Below, piece after piece: positions 7,170-15,742 of a DNA stretch of 25,022 nt (positions are counted from its first letter, which is position 1; each line of letters opens with the position of its first letter). The DNA lies in contig CAJKQE010000027.1 in NCBI GenBank assembly GCA_905201915.1, positions 1 through 25,022 of the forward strand, read 5' to 3'. The DNA comes from an uncultured Lachnospiraceae bacterium (GTDB lineage: Bacteria > Bacillota > Clostridia > Lachnospirales > Lachnospiraceae). The notes beneath the pieces were generated by a model. It was not told the DNA's origin. It did not search any database and worked only from the letters and a program-made list of their open reading frames with translations. The position numbers and the translations under genes were made by a program.

Positions 7170-8381
7170 TTATAAGCTTGCCATTTTCAGTTTTGGACGA
7201 TATCCTTCTTCTTCCAACGCTTTCATAATTTCCTGCTTATGCTCTGTACCAAAAGCTTCCAAAGTGATTTTTAATTCCACTGCTGCTGTTCTGTTAGTGC
7301 TTACAAACTGATTATGCTCCAGTTTAATAACATTACCCTGATGTTTTGCAATCACAGCGGCTACACGCACCAGTTCACCCGGTTTATCTGGCAAAAGTAC
7401 AGAAACAGTGAAAATTCTGTCTCTGGCAATCAATCCGTTTTGTACCACAGATGCCATGGTAATCACATCCATATTTCCACCACTTAAAATAGATACAACC
7501 TTTTTATTCTGGAATTTTAAATGCTTTAACGCTGCCACAGTAAGAAGTCCTGAGTTTTCTACAATCATCTTGTGATTTTCTACCATATCCAAAAAGGCAA
7601 CAACCAGCTCTTCATCTTTTACTGTGATGATTTCGTCTACATTCTTCTGAATATATGGGAAAATTTTCTCTCCCGGACGTTTTACTGCAGTACCATCTGC
7701 AATTGTATTAACATTTGGAAGTGTCATAACTTCACCATTTAAGATAGATGCCTGCATACAATTTGCACCTTCCGGCTCTACCCCGATAACTTTAATATTA
7801 GGATTTAAAAGCTTTACCAAAGTAGATACTCCGGTTGCCAGACCGCCTCCACCAATAGGTACTAAAACATAATCTACCAATGGAAGCTCCTTGATAACCT
7901 CCATAGCAATGGTTCCCTGACCGGTTGCCACAGCAGGATCATCAAAAGGATGAATAAAAGTATATCCATGCTTCTCTGCCAGTTCATACGCATGAGCACA
8001 CGCTTCATCATATACATCACCATGAAGAATAACTTCTGCTCCATAGCTCTTTGTTCTCTCCACTTTAATCAGTGGTGTGGTAGTTGGCATTACAATTACT
8101 GCTTTTGCACCAAAAGCCTTTGCAGCATAGGCCACGCCTTGTGCATGATTTCCCGCAGATGCCGTAATCAATCCTTTTGCTCTTTCTTCTTCAGAGAGTG
8201 TACTAATTTTATAATAAGCTCCTCTGATTTTATAAGCGCCTGTCACCTGCATATTTTCCGGTTTTAAATAAACCTTGTTTCCTGTACTTTTACTGAAATA
8301 ATCACTATATACAAGTTTTGTTTCCTGTGTTACCTGTTTTACCACTTCTGAGGCTTCTTCAAATTTTTCTAATGTAAGCAT
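7170..8381 (-). CDS. ilvA: Threonine ammonia-lyase (threonine deaminase), single-ACT form
   Basis: A PLP enzyme that converts L-threonine to 2-oxobutanoate and ammonia, either the first step of isoleucine synthesis or threonine catabolism. The 403-residue protein has the fold-type II PLP domain with the Schiff-base lysine K51 in TGAYKIRGA, the SAGNHAQG substrate loop (75-82) and the phosphate-binding GGGG loop (177-180). A single ACT domain follows (about 325-399), which matches the short ilvA/tdcB-like form. The ATG at 8381 is preceded by GGGGAG at a 7-base spacing; a TTG at 8396 would add five residues but has no SD. The gene starts 21 bases after ftsY, so it is probably in the same transcript. 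The short form and the absence of ilv genes here make a catabolic role possible. Confidence 0.92.
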   Translation of the reverse strand: MLTLEKFEEASEVVKQVTQETKLVYSDYFSKSTGNKVYLKPENMQVTGAYKIRGAYYKISTLSEEERAKGLITASAGNHAQGVAYAAKAFGAKAVIVMPTTTPLIKVERTKSYGAEVILHGDVYDEACAHAYELAEKHGYTFIHPFDDPAVATGQGTIAMEVIKELPLVDYVLVPIGGGGLATGVSTLVKLLNPNIKVIGVEPEGANCMQASILNGEVMTLPNVNTIADGTAVKRPGEKIFPYIQKNVDEIITVKDEELVVAFLDMVENHKMIVENSGLLTVAALKHLKFQNKKVVSILSGGNMDVITMASVVQNGLIARDRIFTVSVLLPDKPGELVRVAAVIAKHQGNVIKLEHNQFVSTNRTAAVELKITLEAFGTEHKQEIMKALEEEGYRPKLKMASL

Positions 8382-8402
8382 TATGCATCTCCCCAATCTC
8401 TT

Positions 8403-9356
8403 TTAATCTTCTTGTGTACTGTTTTCCATATTAAATAGAGCATTTACAAATTCATCGGAATTAAATTTCTGCAAATCGTCAATACTTTCCCCCACTCCGA
8501 TATATTTTACCGGAATGTCTAATTCTGATTGAATTGCCACTGCAATACCGCCTTTTGCTGTACCATCCAGTTTTGTAAGAATAATTCCTGTAACATTTGC
8601 CACTTCATTAAACTGACGTGCCTGAGCTAATGCGTTCTGTCCTGTTGTACCATCTAAAACAACTAAAGTTTCCAGATATGCTTCCGGATATTCTTTCTCA
8701 ATAATACGATAAATCTTGCGAAGCTCCTCCATAAGATTTTTCTTATTGTGAAGTCTTCCTGCTGTATCACAAATCAGTACATCTGCATTTCTGGCTTTTG
8801 TAGCTGCAATGGCATCGTATACTACAGAAGCCGGATCTGCTCCATCCTGACCGCCAATAAGTTCCACACCTGCTCGGTTTGCCCACTGAATAAGCTGTTC
8901 GCCTGCTGCTGCACGGAAGGTATCAGCCGCTGCCATAATAACCTTCTTACCCTGTCCTTTCAACTTTCCTGCCAGTTTTCCAACAGAAGTAGTCTTACCC
9001 ACTCCGTTGACACCGATTACCAAAATAACAGATTTGCGGTTTTCAAACTCATAAGCAGTCTCGCCTACCTGCATCTGCTCCTTAATACTGTCCATAAGAA
9101 GCTTCTTACATTCCATAGGTTCTTTGATATGCTGCTTTGACACCTGTTCCTTTAAACGCTCAATAATGGCTGTTGTGGTATTAATACCAAGGTCGCCCAT
9201 TACTAAAATCTCTTCAATTTCTTCATAAAAATCATCATCAATGCTGGAATATCCACTGAAAATAGAGTCAATTCCTGAAACAATGCTTTCTCTTGTTTTA
9301 GAAAGTCCCTCTACCAGTCGCTTAAAAAATCCCTTCTTTTCTTTTCCTTCTGCCAT
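8403..9356 (-). CDS. ftsY: Signal recognition particle receptor FtsY
   Basis: The SRP receptor GTPase, which pairs with Ffh to deliver nascent membrane proteins to the Sec translocon. The 317-residue protein has a short basic membrane-targeting N-terminus (KEKKGFFKRLVEGLSKTRE) in place of the long acidic A domain of E. coli. A helical N domain follows (about 20-95), then the G domain with the P-loop GVNGVGKTT (115-123), the DTFRAAA region (145-151), DTAGR (197-201) and TKLDGTAKGG (261-270). AGGAGG lies 5-6 bases before the ATG. It starts 9 bases after the smc stop, in the common Firmicutes order rnc-smc-ftsY. Confidence 0.97.
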   Translation of the reverse strand: MAEGKEKKGFFKRLVEGLSKTRESIVSGIDSIFSGYSSIDDDFYEEIEEILVMGDLGINTTTAIIERLKEQVSKQHIKEPMECKKLLMDSIKEQMQVGETAYEFENRKSVILVIGVNGVGKTTSVGKLAGKLKGQGKKVIMAAADTFRAAAGEQLIQWANRAGVELIGGQDGADPASVVYDAIAATKARNADVLICDTAGRLHNKKNLMEELRKIYRIIEKEYPEAYLETLVVLDGTTGQNALAQARQFNEVANVTGIILTKLDGTAKGGIAVAIQSELDIPVKYIGVGESIDDLQKFNSDEFVNALFNMENSTQED

Positions 9357-9365
9357 TCTTACCTC

Positions 9366-11705
9366 CTATTTATCCAAGTCATTTTCAATAAGGTCTACGG
9401 ATACCAACGTTGACACACCTTTTTCCTGCATAGTAATACCATACAAGCGGTCTGCTGCTGTCATCGTTCCTCTTCTATGTGTTATAATAATAAACTGTGT
9501 ATTCTTTGTCAACTTATGAAGATATTTTGCATATCTTGTAACATTAGAATCATCAAGAGCAGCCTCAATCTCATCCAACAGGCAGAATGGAGATGGCTTC
9601 AGATTTTGGATAGCAAATAAAAGAGCAATGGCTGTCAACGCTTTCTCTCCACCTGAAAGCTGCATCATATTTTGCAGTTTTTTTCCCGGTGGCTGAGAAA
9701 TAATGCGAATTCCTGCCTCCAGAATATCTTCTTCTTCATCAAGCTCCAACGTACCTTTTCCGCCTCCGAAAAGCTCTTTAAATGCTTTGTCAAATTCTAT
9801 ACGGATTTGTCCGAATTTTTCTTCAAACTGACGGCACATTCCAGTATCCAGCTCATTGATAATTCCCTGCAAAGTTTCTTCTGCCTGAACTAAATCATCA
9901 TGCTGCGTCTTCATAAAAGTATGACGCTCAGAAAGCTCTTTGTATTCCTCAATGGCATTGACATTGACATTACCTAATTGCCTGATTTCACTTCTCATAT
10001 TGGAAATGGCGCTTTTTATCTCTGCTCTTTCCTGCAATTCATCCGGCATATCAATCAGCGCCTGACTATATGTAATCTCATATTCTTCCCACATATAGTT
10101 TACCTGAGTCTCCTGATTTTCTTCCAGCTTTTCCTTCTGGCCCAGCAAACGATAGCTTTCCTTATCCAATAAATTCATCCTTGCAGATAATTCATCTCTC
10201 TTTGAGAAAAATGTCTTATGCTCCTGTGTCAGTTTCTCTTTTTTCAAAAGAGCTTCCTGCAGCTTCTCTTTGTCATGTTCTTCCTCTTTTGCTACCAGTT
10301 CTATTTCCTGACGAATTTTCACAATCTCTGCTTCTTTTTTCAAAGCTTCCTCTTTGCCATCTTCCATTCCCGTAAAAAGAGCTTCTTTTTGATTGGTAAG
10401 ACTCTCCAGTTCTTCTTTGATACGTCTCAGGTTTTCCTGAATAAAGCCCTTTCTGGAAGTAATACCAGCTCCTTCTAACTGATTTTTTTCCAACTCTTTA
10501 GAAATATCCGTCTCTTGCTTTTTCTTATTTTCTAATTCTTCCTGCTTTTCATTAATAGATTTTTCCAATGCAGTTTCCTGACTGGCGCTGGCTTCCATTT
10601 CCAGCTGAATGGACTGACTATTTTCTTCAATTTCCTTTGTCTGCTTTTCAAGTTCTGCACTTTCTCTTTTTAAATTCTCATATCCCAGCTTAATCTCTGC
10701 TCTTTTATCTGACATGGAATTTAAGTTCATCTGTACGGTATTTTCCTGAATATACTGTTCTTGTAAACTTTCCTGTGTATGGGCTGCTTCATCTCGAAAA
10801 TGATTTCGCTTGTTTCGATATTCTTCCAACGCTCCCTGCAATTTTTCAATATTTAACTTCAGTTTATCTACATTTCCATGAAGCTCATCAATTTCCCTTC
10901 GTCTTCCCAGAAGATTGCTGTTATTTTTAAAAGCACCACCTGTAAGAGAACCACCGGGATTTAAAGATTCTCCTTCTATAGTAACCATACGAATGGTATA
11001 CTGATATTTCTTTGCAATAGCAATTCCATGATCAATATGATCTATCACCAAAGTTCTGCCCAAAAGATAATTTGCTAACCCTTCATACTCTGCTTCTACC
11101 TGTACCAGATCACTGGCAACTCCGATTACCCCCGGTTCTTTTAATGCTGCCGGATTATTAAAGGTCTTTTTATTCTTCATACTGGTAAGAGGAAGAAAGG
11201 TAGCACGACCATACTTGTTTTTTTTCAGAAATTCAATCATTTCCTTGGCTGTATTCTCATTGTCTGTAACAATATTCTGAATACTTCCGCCTAAAGCTGT
11301 TTCAATGGCTGTCTCATAATTTTTGTCTACTTTTAAAAGGTCTGCCACAACACCTTTAATTCCGGAAACATTTTTCTTTTGCTCCATAACTCTGCGAATA
11401 CTGTTTCCATAGCCATCATAACGTTCTGTGATATTTTTCAAAGACTCCAGTCTGGAGGCTTCTCTGTGATAAGCTGTCTTTTCATTTTCCAGCTGCTGTG
11501 TGGCTCTTGAAATTTCTGCCTGGTATTTTTTAATCTGGTCTTCACAGCGGTTGCCCTGACGGATAAGCTTTTCAATGGTCTCTTCAATTTCTTGTTTCTG
11601 TGCCTTATACTGCTCCTCGGAAGCCTCAAGCTGTGCAGCTTCACTTCGCAAAGTCAAATTTTTCTGATTTAAAGCTACCTTTCGAATGGAAATCTGCTCC
11701 ATCAT
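9366..11705 (-). CDS. smc: SMC chromosome-partition protein, C-terminal part (frameshifted from its N-terminal part)
   Basis: This frame encodes the second coiled-coil arm, hinge and C-terminal ATPase half of SMC, the condensin that organises and segregates the chromosome with ScpA and ScpB. Within this 779-residue piece the hinge lies at about 115-260 (GIKGVVADLL through NPGGSLTGGAF), a long Glu/Lys/Gln-rich coiled coil at 265-640, the ABC signature LSGGEKALTA from 683 and Walker B CLLDEIEAALDD at about 708-719. The first ATG is not a real start: no SD precedes it, and the same frame remains open upstream with SMC-like sequence (IHNLEEAIEAGKNEIIEI). Together with the upstream frame, the locus spans 3545 bases, one short of 1182 codons, close to the normal 1186 residues. 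A single-base loss is the simplest reading. Confidence 0.88.
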   Translation of the reverse strand: MMEQISIRKVALNQKNLTLRSEAAQLEASEEQYKAQKQEIEETIEKLIRQGNRCEDQIKKYQAEISRATQQLENEKTAYHREASRLESLKNITERYDGYGNSIRRVMEQKKNVSGIKGVVADLLKVDKNYETAIETALGGSIQNIVTDNENTAKEMIEFLKKNKYGRATFLPLTSMKNKKTFNNPAALKEPGVIGVASDLVQVEAEYEGLANYLLGRTLVIDHIDHGIAIAKKYQYTIRMVTIEGESLNPGGSLTGGAFKNNSNLLGRRREIDELHGNVDKLKLNIEKLQGALEEYRNKRNHFRDEAAHTQESLQEQYIQENTVQMNLNSMSDKRAEIKLGYENLKRESAELEKQTKEIEENSQSIQLEMEASASQETALEKSINEKQEELENKKKQETDISKELEKNQLEGAGITSRKGFIQENLRRIKEELESLTNQKEALFTGMEDGKEEALKKEAEIVKIRQEIELVAKEEEHDKEKLQEALLKKEKLTQEHKTFFSKRDELSARMNLLDKESYRLLGQKEKLEENQETQVNYMWEEYEITYSQALIDMPDELQERAEIKSAISNMRSEIRQLGNVNVNAIEEYKELSERHTFMKTQHDDLVQAEETLQGIINELDTGMCRQFEEKFGQIRIEFDKAFKELFGGGKGTLELDEEEDILEAGIRIISQPPGKKLQNMMQLSGGEKALTAIALLFAIQNLKPSPFCLLDEIEAALDDSNVTRYAKYLHKLTKNTQFIIITHRRGTMTAADRLYGITMQEKGVSTLVSVDLIENDLDK

Positions 11706-11794
11706 CGTATCATAACGCTGCAGCTTTCCTTTGATAGAGGCCCTTTGATTTAAAATTTCAATAATCTCATTTTTACCTGCTTCAATGGCTTCTT

Positions 11795-12910
11795 CTAAAT
11801 TATGAATTTCAATAGCAATTGAGCCTGAGACTGCATCTTTGAGAATTCTGCTGACTTTTCCTCTAACTGTGACTTTTCTTCCAGATAACTCTGTTCTTCT
11901 TTCTTTCTCTTTTCAATATCCCCTTCCAAAGCAAGGGCTCTTTCCTGATACTGGGTTTCATTTTGCTTTGCGGAATGAATTTGTTCTTGTAAAAGGTGGA
12001 TTTGATTTTCCAATGTCTGTTTTTCCAGAGTTTTCTGTGTAGACTGCTCTCTTGATTTCTGAATTTCTTCTTCCAAAATTTCCAGTTCTTTTTCTAAATT
12101 CTCATATTCTGTCTTCGTCACATCAAAGCTTTTACAGGTTTCTTCTAAATCAGACTGAGCAATCTCATATTTTTCTTCCACAGCTTTTAACTGTTCCCGT
12201 ATTCTTGCCATTTCCACTAAAAACATCTGGATATCAAGCTGCTTTAAGGCTTCTTTTTTCTTCAGATACACCTTAGCTGTTTCTGCCTGCTTTTCCAAAG
12301 GTGCTAACTGTCTTGTAAGCTCTGATAAGATATCATTGACACGTGTAAGATTTTGCTGTTCTTCTTCCAACTTTTTGATAGCTGCATTCTTTCTTCTTTT
12401 AAATTTTACAATCCCGGCTGCCTCATCAAAAAGTTCTCGTCTTTCTTCCGGTTTTCCACTTAATATTTTATCAATTTGTCCCTGTCCGATAATGGAATAT
12501 CCTTCTTTTCCGATACCCGTATCATAGAAAAGCTCATTTACATCTTTTAAACGACAAGATGTTCCATTTAAAAGATATTCGCTTTCCCCTGAGCGGTACA
12601 GTCTTCGGGCAATAGTAACTTCCTGATAATCAATAGGTAATTTATGGTCGCTGTTATCCAGTGTAATCGCCACATAAGCAAAACCCAAAGGTTTTCTCGT
12701 CTCTGTTCCTGAGAAAATAACATCCTGCATGTTACCCCCTCGAAGCTGCTTGGCGCTTTGCTCACCTAAAACCCAACGCACTGCATCGCCTACATTACTT
12801 TTTCCACTTCCATTTGGGCCTACAATTCCCGTAATTCCATTATGAAATTCAAATGTAATTTTATTGGCAAAAGACTTAAAGCCCTGCACCTCAATACTTT
12901 TTAAATACAT
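11795..12910 (-). CDS. smc: SMC chromosome-partition protein, N-terminal part (ends early at a frameshift)
   Basis: A 371-residue frame with the SMC head: MYLKSIEVQGFKSFA at the N-terminus, Walker A GPNGSGKSN (31-39), the RGGNMQDVIFSGTETRKP Q-loop region and the start of the first coiled-coil arm (from about 170). It ends in LLLKFII and a TAG, which is not SMC-like. From about 11800-11860 the homologous sequence continues in another frame. The ATG has GGGAGA just upstream, and the start overlaps the end of rnc by 10 bases. Alone it would lack the hinge, signature motif and Walker B and could not form a working ATPase. See the frameshift entry. Confidence 0.88.
   Translation of the reverse strand: MYLKSIEVQGFKSFANKITFEFHNGITGIVGPNGSGKSNVGDAVRWVLGEQSAKQLRGGNMQDVIFSGTETRKPLGFAYVAITLDNSDHKLPIDYQEVTIARRLYRSGESEYLLNGTSCRLKDVNELFYDTGIGKEGYSIIGQGQIDKILSGKPEERRELFDEAAGIVKFKRRKNAAIKKLEEEQQNLTRVNDILSELTRQLAPLEKQAETAKVYLKKKEALKQLDIQMFLVEMARIREQLKAVEEKYEIAQSDLEETCKSFDVTKTEYENLEKELEILEEEIQKSREQSTQKTLEKQTLENQIHLLQEQIHSAKQNETQYQERALALEGDIEKRKKEEQSYLEEKSQLEEKSAEFSKMQSQAQLLLKFII
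11800..11865 (-). other. Frameshift zone within smc
   Basis: Here the coding potential moves from the N-terminal smc frame to the C-terminal one. The N frame is E/K/Q-rich coiled coil up to about FSKMQSQ and then runs into LLLKFII-stop. The other frame reads IAIEIHNLEEAIEAGKNEI, a natural continuation. The step is -1, equal to one missing base. No homopolymer or slippery heptamer is present, so the exact base cannot be fixed. Confidence 0.8.
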
Positions 12911-13611
12911 AAGTCTCCCTTTTCATCTCTCAGCTTTTTAATAGCACAGTAGGCTGCCTGCTGCTCTGCTGCCTTCTTTGTATGACCGCAGCCTTCTCCC
13001 AGTTTTCTATCACCCAGAAGCGCTTCCACATAAAAAGATTTATTATGGTCCGGTCCTTCTTCTTTCACCAATACATATTGTACATCCTCTTCATACTCTG
13101 CCTGTACAATTTCCTGAAGTGTAGTCTTGCTATCATAAAAGAGCTGTTTATTCTCAATATCATTTAAGATATATTTATGAATAAACTCTTTTGCATTAGC
13201 AAAACCGCCATCCAGATAAATTGCTCCAATCAACGCTTCCATTGCATCTGAAATAATGGAATTTCTGTTTCTTCCACCTGTCGCTTCCTCTCCTTTACCT
13301 AAAAGTAAATAATCTCCCAAAGAAATTTCCTTTGCACAAAGAGCAAGCGTAGGCTCACATACAATGCTGGCACGTTTCTTTGTCAGCTTTCCTTCCGGTA
13401 AATCTGCATATTGATAAAACAAAAATTCACTGGAAGTCAGCTCTAATACCGCATCCCCTAAAAATTCCAGTCTTTCATTATTCCCTTTATAAGCAATATG
13501 GTGTTCGTTGGCATAAGAACTGTGAGTCAATGCATTAATTAAAAGGTCAAAATTTTCAAACTCATATCCGATTTTTTTCTCCAGTTCCAAAAATTTTTTT
13601 GAATTCTTCAT
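12901..13611 (-). CDS. rnc: Ribonuclease III
   Basis: A double-strand-specific endoribonuclease for rRNA processing and mRNA turnover. The 236-residue protein has the RNase III signature NERLEFLGD (45-53) with catalytic E46, E49 and D53, the second acidic pair D122 and E125 in SDAMEALIGAIYLDGG, and a C-terminal dsRNA-binding domain (about 160-230, ending GHTKKAAEQQAAYCAIKKL). AAGGAG lies 5 bases before the ATG. It overlaps smc by 10 bases, so translational coupling is likely. A terminator separates it from acpP upstream, so either read-through or a local promoter drives it. Confidence 0.97.
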   Translation of the reverse strand: MKNSKKFLELEKKIGYEFENFDLLINALTHSSYANEHHIAYKGNNERLEFLGDAVLELTSSEFLFYQYADLPEGKLTKKRASIVCEPTLALCAKEISLGDYLLLGKGEEATGGRNRNSIISDAMEALIGAIYLDGGFANAKEFIHKYILNDIENKQLFYDSKTTLQEIVQAEYEEDVQYVLVKEEGPDHNKSFYVEALLGDRKLGEGCGHTKKAAEQQAAYCAIKKLRDEKGDLCI

Positions 13612-13642
13612 ATCTGCTCCTTTTATTCTTTTTCTTTATGAT

Positions 13643-13697
13643 ACAAAAATGTCCTCCCTTCATCAGAATACTTCTGACTTTACGGGAAGACATTTCG
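13643..13697 (-). terminator. Intrinsic terminator between acpP and rnc
   Basis: On the minus strand AATGTCTTCCC pairs with GGGAGGACATT (one G-U pair), with an inner stem GTCAGAA/TTCTGAT, followed by TTTTT. It lies a few bases after the acpP stop. It may be only partly effective, since rnc follows within 35 bases. Confidence 0.8.
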
Positions 13698-13700
13698 CTT

Positions 13701-13931
13701 TTACCCGATTAAACGCTTAATCTGTTCTACTGCATCTCCAACAGAAACAATCTGCTCTACTTCTTCTGTTGGGATTTCAATATCAAATTCTTCCTCGATA
13801 CCCATCACAATTTGGAAAATATCCAGAGAGTCGGCACCCAAATCATCTACAAATGTGGTATCCCAAGTTACTTCCTCTGTATCCACATTTAAAACCTCTG
13901 CTATTATCTTCTGTAATTTTTCCAATTCCAT
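13701..13931 (-). CDS. acpP: Acyl carrier protein
   Basis: A 76-residue acidic carrier protein that holds growing acyl chains on a 4'-phosphopantetheine arm during type II fatty acid synthesis. The attachment serine is S35 in LGADSLDI. The rest is the usual four-helix pattern (EEEFDIEIPTEE before helix III). AGGAGG at a 7-base spacing precedes the ATG. It lies 11 bases after plsX, the common PlsX-AcpP pairing, where PlsX uses acyl-ACP as substrate. A strong hairpin follows the gene. Confidence 0.97.
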   Translation of the reverse strand: MELEKLQKIIAEVLNVDTEEVTWDTTFVDDLGADSLDIFQIVMGIEEEFDIEIPTEEVEQIVSVGDAVEQIKRLIG

Positions 13932-13942
13932 GATATATCCTC

Positions 13943-14971
13943 CTAAATCTCCTCTTTTTTCTCTTGTACAGCAACCAGATTTTCACCTATACGCTGGCTG
14001 ATATGCTGTTCTTTAAATGAAATACACTGAATAATGGCATTTTTAAATTCTGTTTCTTTTGAATTGCCATGACATTTCACTACCAGACCTTTTAAACCTA
14101 AAAGCGGTGCGCCTCCATACTGACTGGCATCAAAAGATTTCAATGTTTTTTTCAGGGCAGGCTTTACAAGAAGAGCCCCCATTTTACTGCGGAAGCTGGA
14201 CATCATACTTTCTTTGATTTTTGATATCAAAGTAGCTCCCAAACCTTCATACAGCTTTAAAATTACATTTCCTACAAAAGCTTCTGATACAATAACATCT
14301 GCTGCTCCTGCCGGAATTTCTCTCGCCTCAATACTGCCGATAAAATTAATATCCTTGCATTCTTTCAGCAGAGGATAAGTTTCTTTTACCAGAGCATTTC
14401 CTTTTTCTTCTTCTACACCAATATTTACAATTCCCACTCTGGGATTTTTTACTCCCATAACGTGTTCCATATAAATAGAACCCATACGGGCAAACTGCAC
14501 CAAATGAGAAGCTCTCGCATCTACATTTGCTCCACAGTCAATAAGTAAAGATACTCCGTCTTTCGTTGGAATAAGGGGAGCTAAAGGAGCTCTTTCCACC
14601 CCTTTAATCCTTCCTACAATTGTAGTACCGCCTACCAGTATTGCTCCTGAACTTCCTGCAGATACAAAGGCATCTGCTTCACCCTGTCTTACCAGCTTCA
14701 TTCCTACTACAATCGAAGAATTTTTCTTTCCACGAATAGCGGCTACCGGCGGTTCTCCTGTTTCAATTACTTCGCTTGCTCCTACAATGTGAATTCTCTC
14801 CTTAGGATAGGTACAGGATGATAATTCTTTTTCTAAAACTTCCTGCTTTCCTACCAAAAAGACTTCCACATTTTCCTTTTCATTTACAGCAGCTACTGCG
14901 CCTTTAATTGCTTCAGAAGGAGCATAATCACCACCCATGGCATCTACAGCCACTTTTGTCATTTCTTCCAT
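13943..14971 (-). CDS. plsX: Phosphate acyltransferase PlsX
   Basis: Converts acyl-ACP and phosphate to acyl-phosphate, the donor for PlsY in phosphatidic acid synthesis; peripheral at the inner membrane. The 342-residue protein has VAVDAMGGDYAP at the N-terminus, the SAGSSGAILVGG loop (about 104-115), LLIDCGANVDARA, and the C-terminal signatures DVIVSEAFVGNVILKLYEG and GGAPLLGLKG. The ATG at 14971 has AGGAGG at a 6-base spacing. An internal ATG four residues later is possible but has no SD of its own. It heads the plsX-acpP pair; the usual partner rpmF is about 7 kb away. Confidence 0.97.
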   Translation of the reverse strand: MEEMTKVAVDAMGGDYAPSEAIKGAVAAVNEKENVEVFLVGKQEVLEKELSSCTYPKERIHIVGASEVIETGEPPVAAIRGKKNSSIVVGMKLVRQGEADAFVSAGSSGAILVGGTTIVGRIKGVERAPLAPLIPTKDGVSLLIDCGANVDARASHLVQFARMGSIYMEHVMGVKNPRVGIVNIGVEEEKGNALVKETYPLLKECKDINFIGSIEAREIPAGAADVIVSEAFVGNVILKLYEGLGATLISKIKESMMSSFRSKMGALLVKPALKKTLKSFDASQYGGAPLLGLKGLVVKCHGNSKETEFKNAIIQCISFKEQHISQRIGENLVAVQEKKEEI

Positions 14972-14998
14972 GTTGTGCCTCCTGTTATATCTAACATG

Positions 14999-15027
14999 AT
15001 TTTACTAAACATCTATAAAAAATGCAA
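14999..15027 (-). promoter_or_regulatory. Predicted sigma-A promoter of plsX-acpP
   Basis: TTGCAT (15022-15027), a 17-base spacer and TAAAAT (14999-15004) on the minus strand, about 28 bases before the plsX start. The -35 falls on the last stem bases and T run of the preceding lipoprotein terminator. I looked for a FapR-type operator here and saw none. Confidence 0.45.
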
Positions 15028-15050
15028 GGACTCTCCTAAGAGAATCCTTG
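15016..15050 (-). terminator. Intrinsic terminator of the lipoprotein gene
   Basis: On the minus strand CAAGGATTCTC, a four-base loop and GAGAGTCCTTG (one G-U pair) are followed by CATTTTTTA. It lies about 20 bases after the stop codon. Confidence 0.85.
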
Positions 15051-15069
15051 AAAACATCATAATTTTAAA

Positions 15070-15702
15070 TTATTCTGTCGGCTGCTCCTCCGGTGGTGTA
15101 CTTTCCTCTGTTGTTTCGCTTCCTTCGGCTGCCTCGCCCTCTGCTGTTTCATCGGAAGCTGCTGCATCTTCTGTCGGTGTTTCTTCCGGAGTTGTCTCTT
15201 CTGTCGGCGTTTCTTCCGGAGCTTCTTCTGATACAATTATTTCCATAGTTTCACTGGTCACTCTGTTTGTAGAACTTCCAATGGTGTTAATGGCAACCAC
15301 ATAATAATAAACAGTACCTACTTCATTGGTAGGCGGTGTAAATGTACTGGAAGTTTCTCCCTCAATCACTGTACCGCCACCATTCGTATTCGTAAGACTT
15401 TTATACCACTGATAGGAAATTGTTCCGTTATCGGAAGCCGTTGCTTCTACCTGCAATGCCTCTGCTTCTGTATCTTTTATATAAGTAACAGAACCGCTTA
15501 AATTTGTTGTCCATTGTGGTTTTTCTACCGGTACTTCCGGCTCTGCCTCCTTTTTCTCTTCCTCTTTACTTTCTTCTTTTTTTGAGTCAGATTTTTCTAA
15601 TACTTTATCAAATATCTTTTCAGCTTTACAACCGGTCATAGGAAGTGCCATACATCCAATCGTTAAGACAACCATTCCTTTTTTCAGCCATTTGTTTTTC
15701 AC
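15070..15702 (-). CDS. Lipoprotein with one Ig-like domain and an acidic Thr/Glu/Pro tail
   Basis: A 210-residue exported protein of unknown function. The GTG at 15702 is the likely start, with AAGGAGG 8 bases upstream; a TTG at 15723 lies upstream of that SD and is rejected. The signal peptide ends in a lipobox-like LPMTGC with C25 as the lipidated residue. A Lys/Glu-rich spacer (31-57) follows, then a bacterial Ig-like domain (about 60-158, with ISYQWYKS, TVIEGETSSTFTPPT and GTVYYYVVAINT). The tail (159-210) is a Thr/Glu/Pro/Ala low-complexity stretch. It is monocistronic, with its own promoter, a WalR-like box and a terminator. I infer a surface protein anchored in the membrane that reaches into or through the cell wall; the ligand is unknown. 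Confidence 0.85.
   Translation of the reverse strand: MKNKWLKKGMVVLTIGCMALPMTGCKAEKIFDKVLEKSDSKKEESKEEEKKEAEPEVPVEKPQWTTNLSGSVTYIKDTEAEALQVEATASDNGTISYQWYKSLTNTNGGGTVIEGETSSTFTPPTNEVGTVYYYVVAINTIGSSTNRVTSETMEIIVSEEAPEETPTEETTPEETPTEDAAASDETAEGEAAEGSETTEESTPPEEQPTE
15171..15230 (-). repeat. 30-bp tandem repeat in the lipoprotein tail
   Basis: Two adjacent 30-base units (15171-15200 and 15201-15230) share CTGTCGG(T/C)GTTTCTTCCGGAG and encode the PEETPTEE-type stretch of the acidic tail. The units differ at a few bases. The repeat could change copy number between strains. Confidence 0.7.
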
Positions 15703-15742
15703 TGTTTTTTCCTCCTTAGACAAATAACTCTCTGCGCTTCTT

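Noticed and set aside
8381..8396. TTG start for ilvA at 8396
   Set aside because: The GGGGAG Shine-Dalgarno lies after it and is placed ideally for the ATG at 8381.
8382..8402. T-box or attenuator upstream of ilvA
   Set aside because: Only 21 bases separate ftsY from ilvA, too short for either element.
11795..11865. Programmed -1 ribosomal frameshifting in smc
   Set aside because: No X-XXY-YYZ heptamer, no SD-like stimulator at the right spacing and no downstream hairpin were seen. A one-base loss explains the data more simply.
14972..15015. FapR operator upstream of plsX
   Set aside because: The region contains TTTAGTAAAAT but not the inverted TACTAA half expected for a FapR site.
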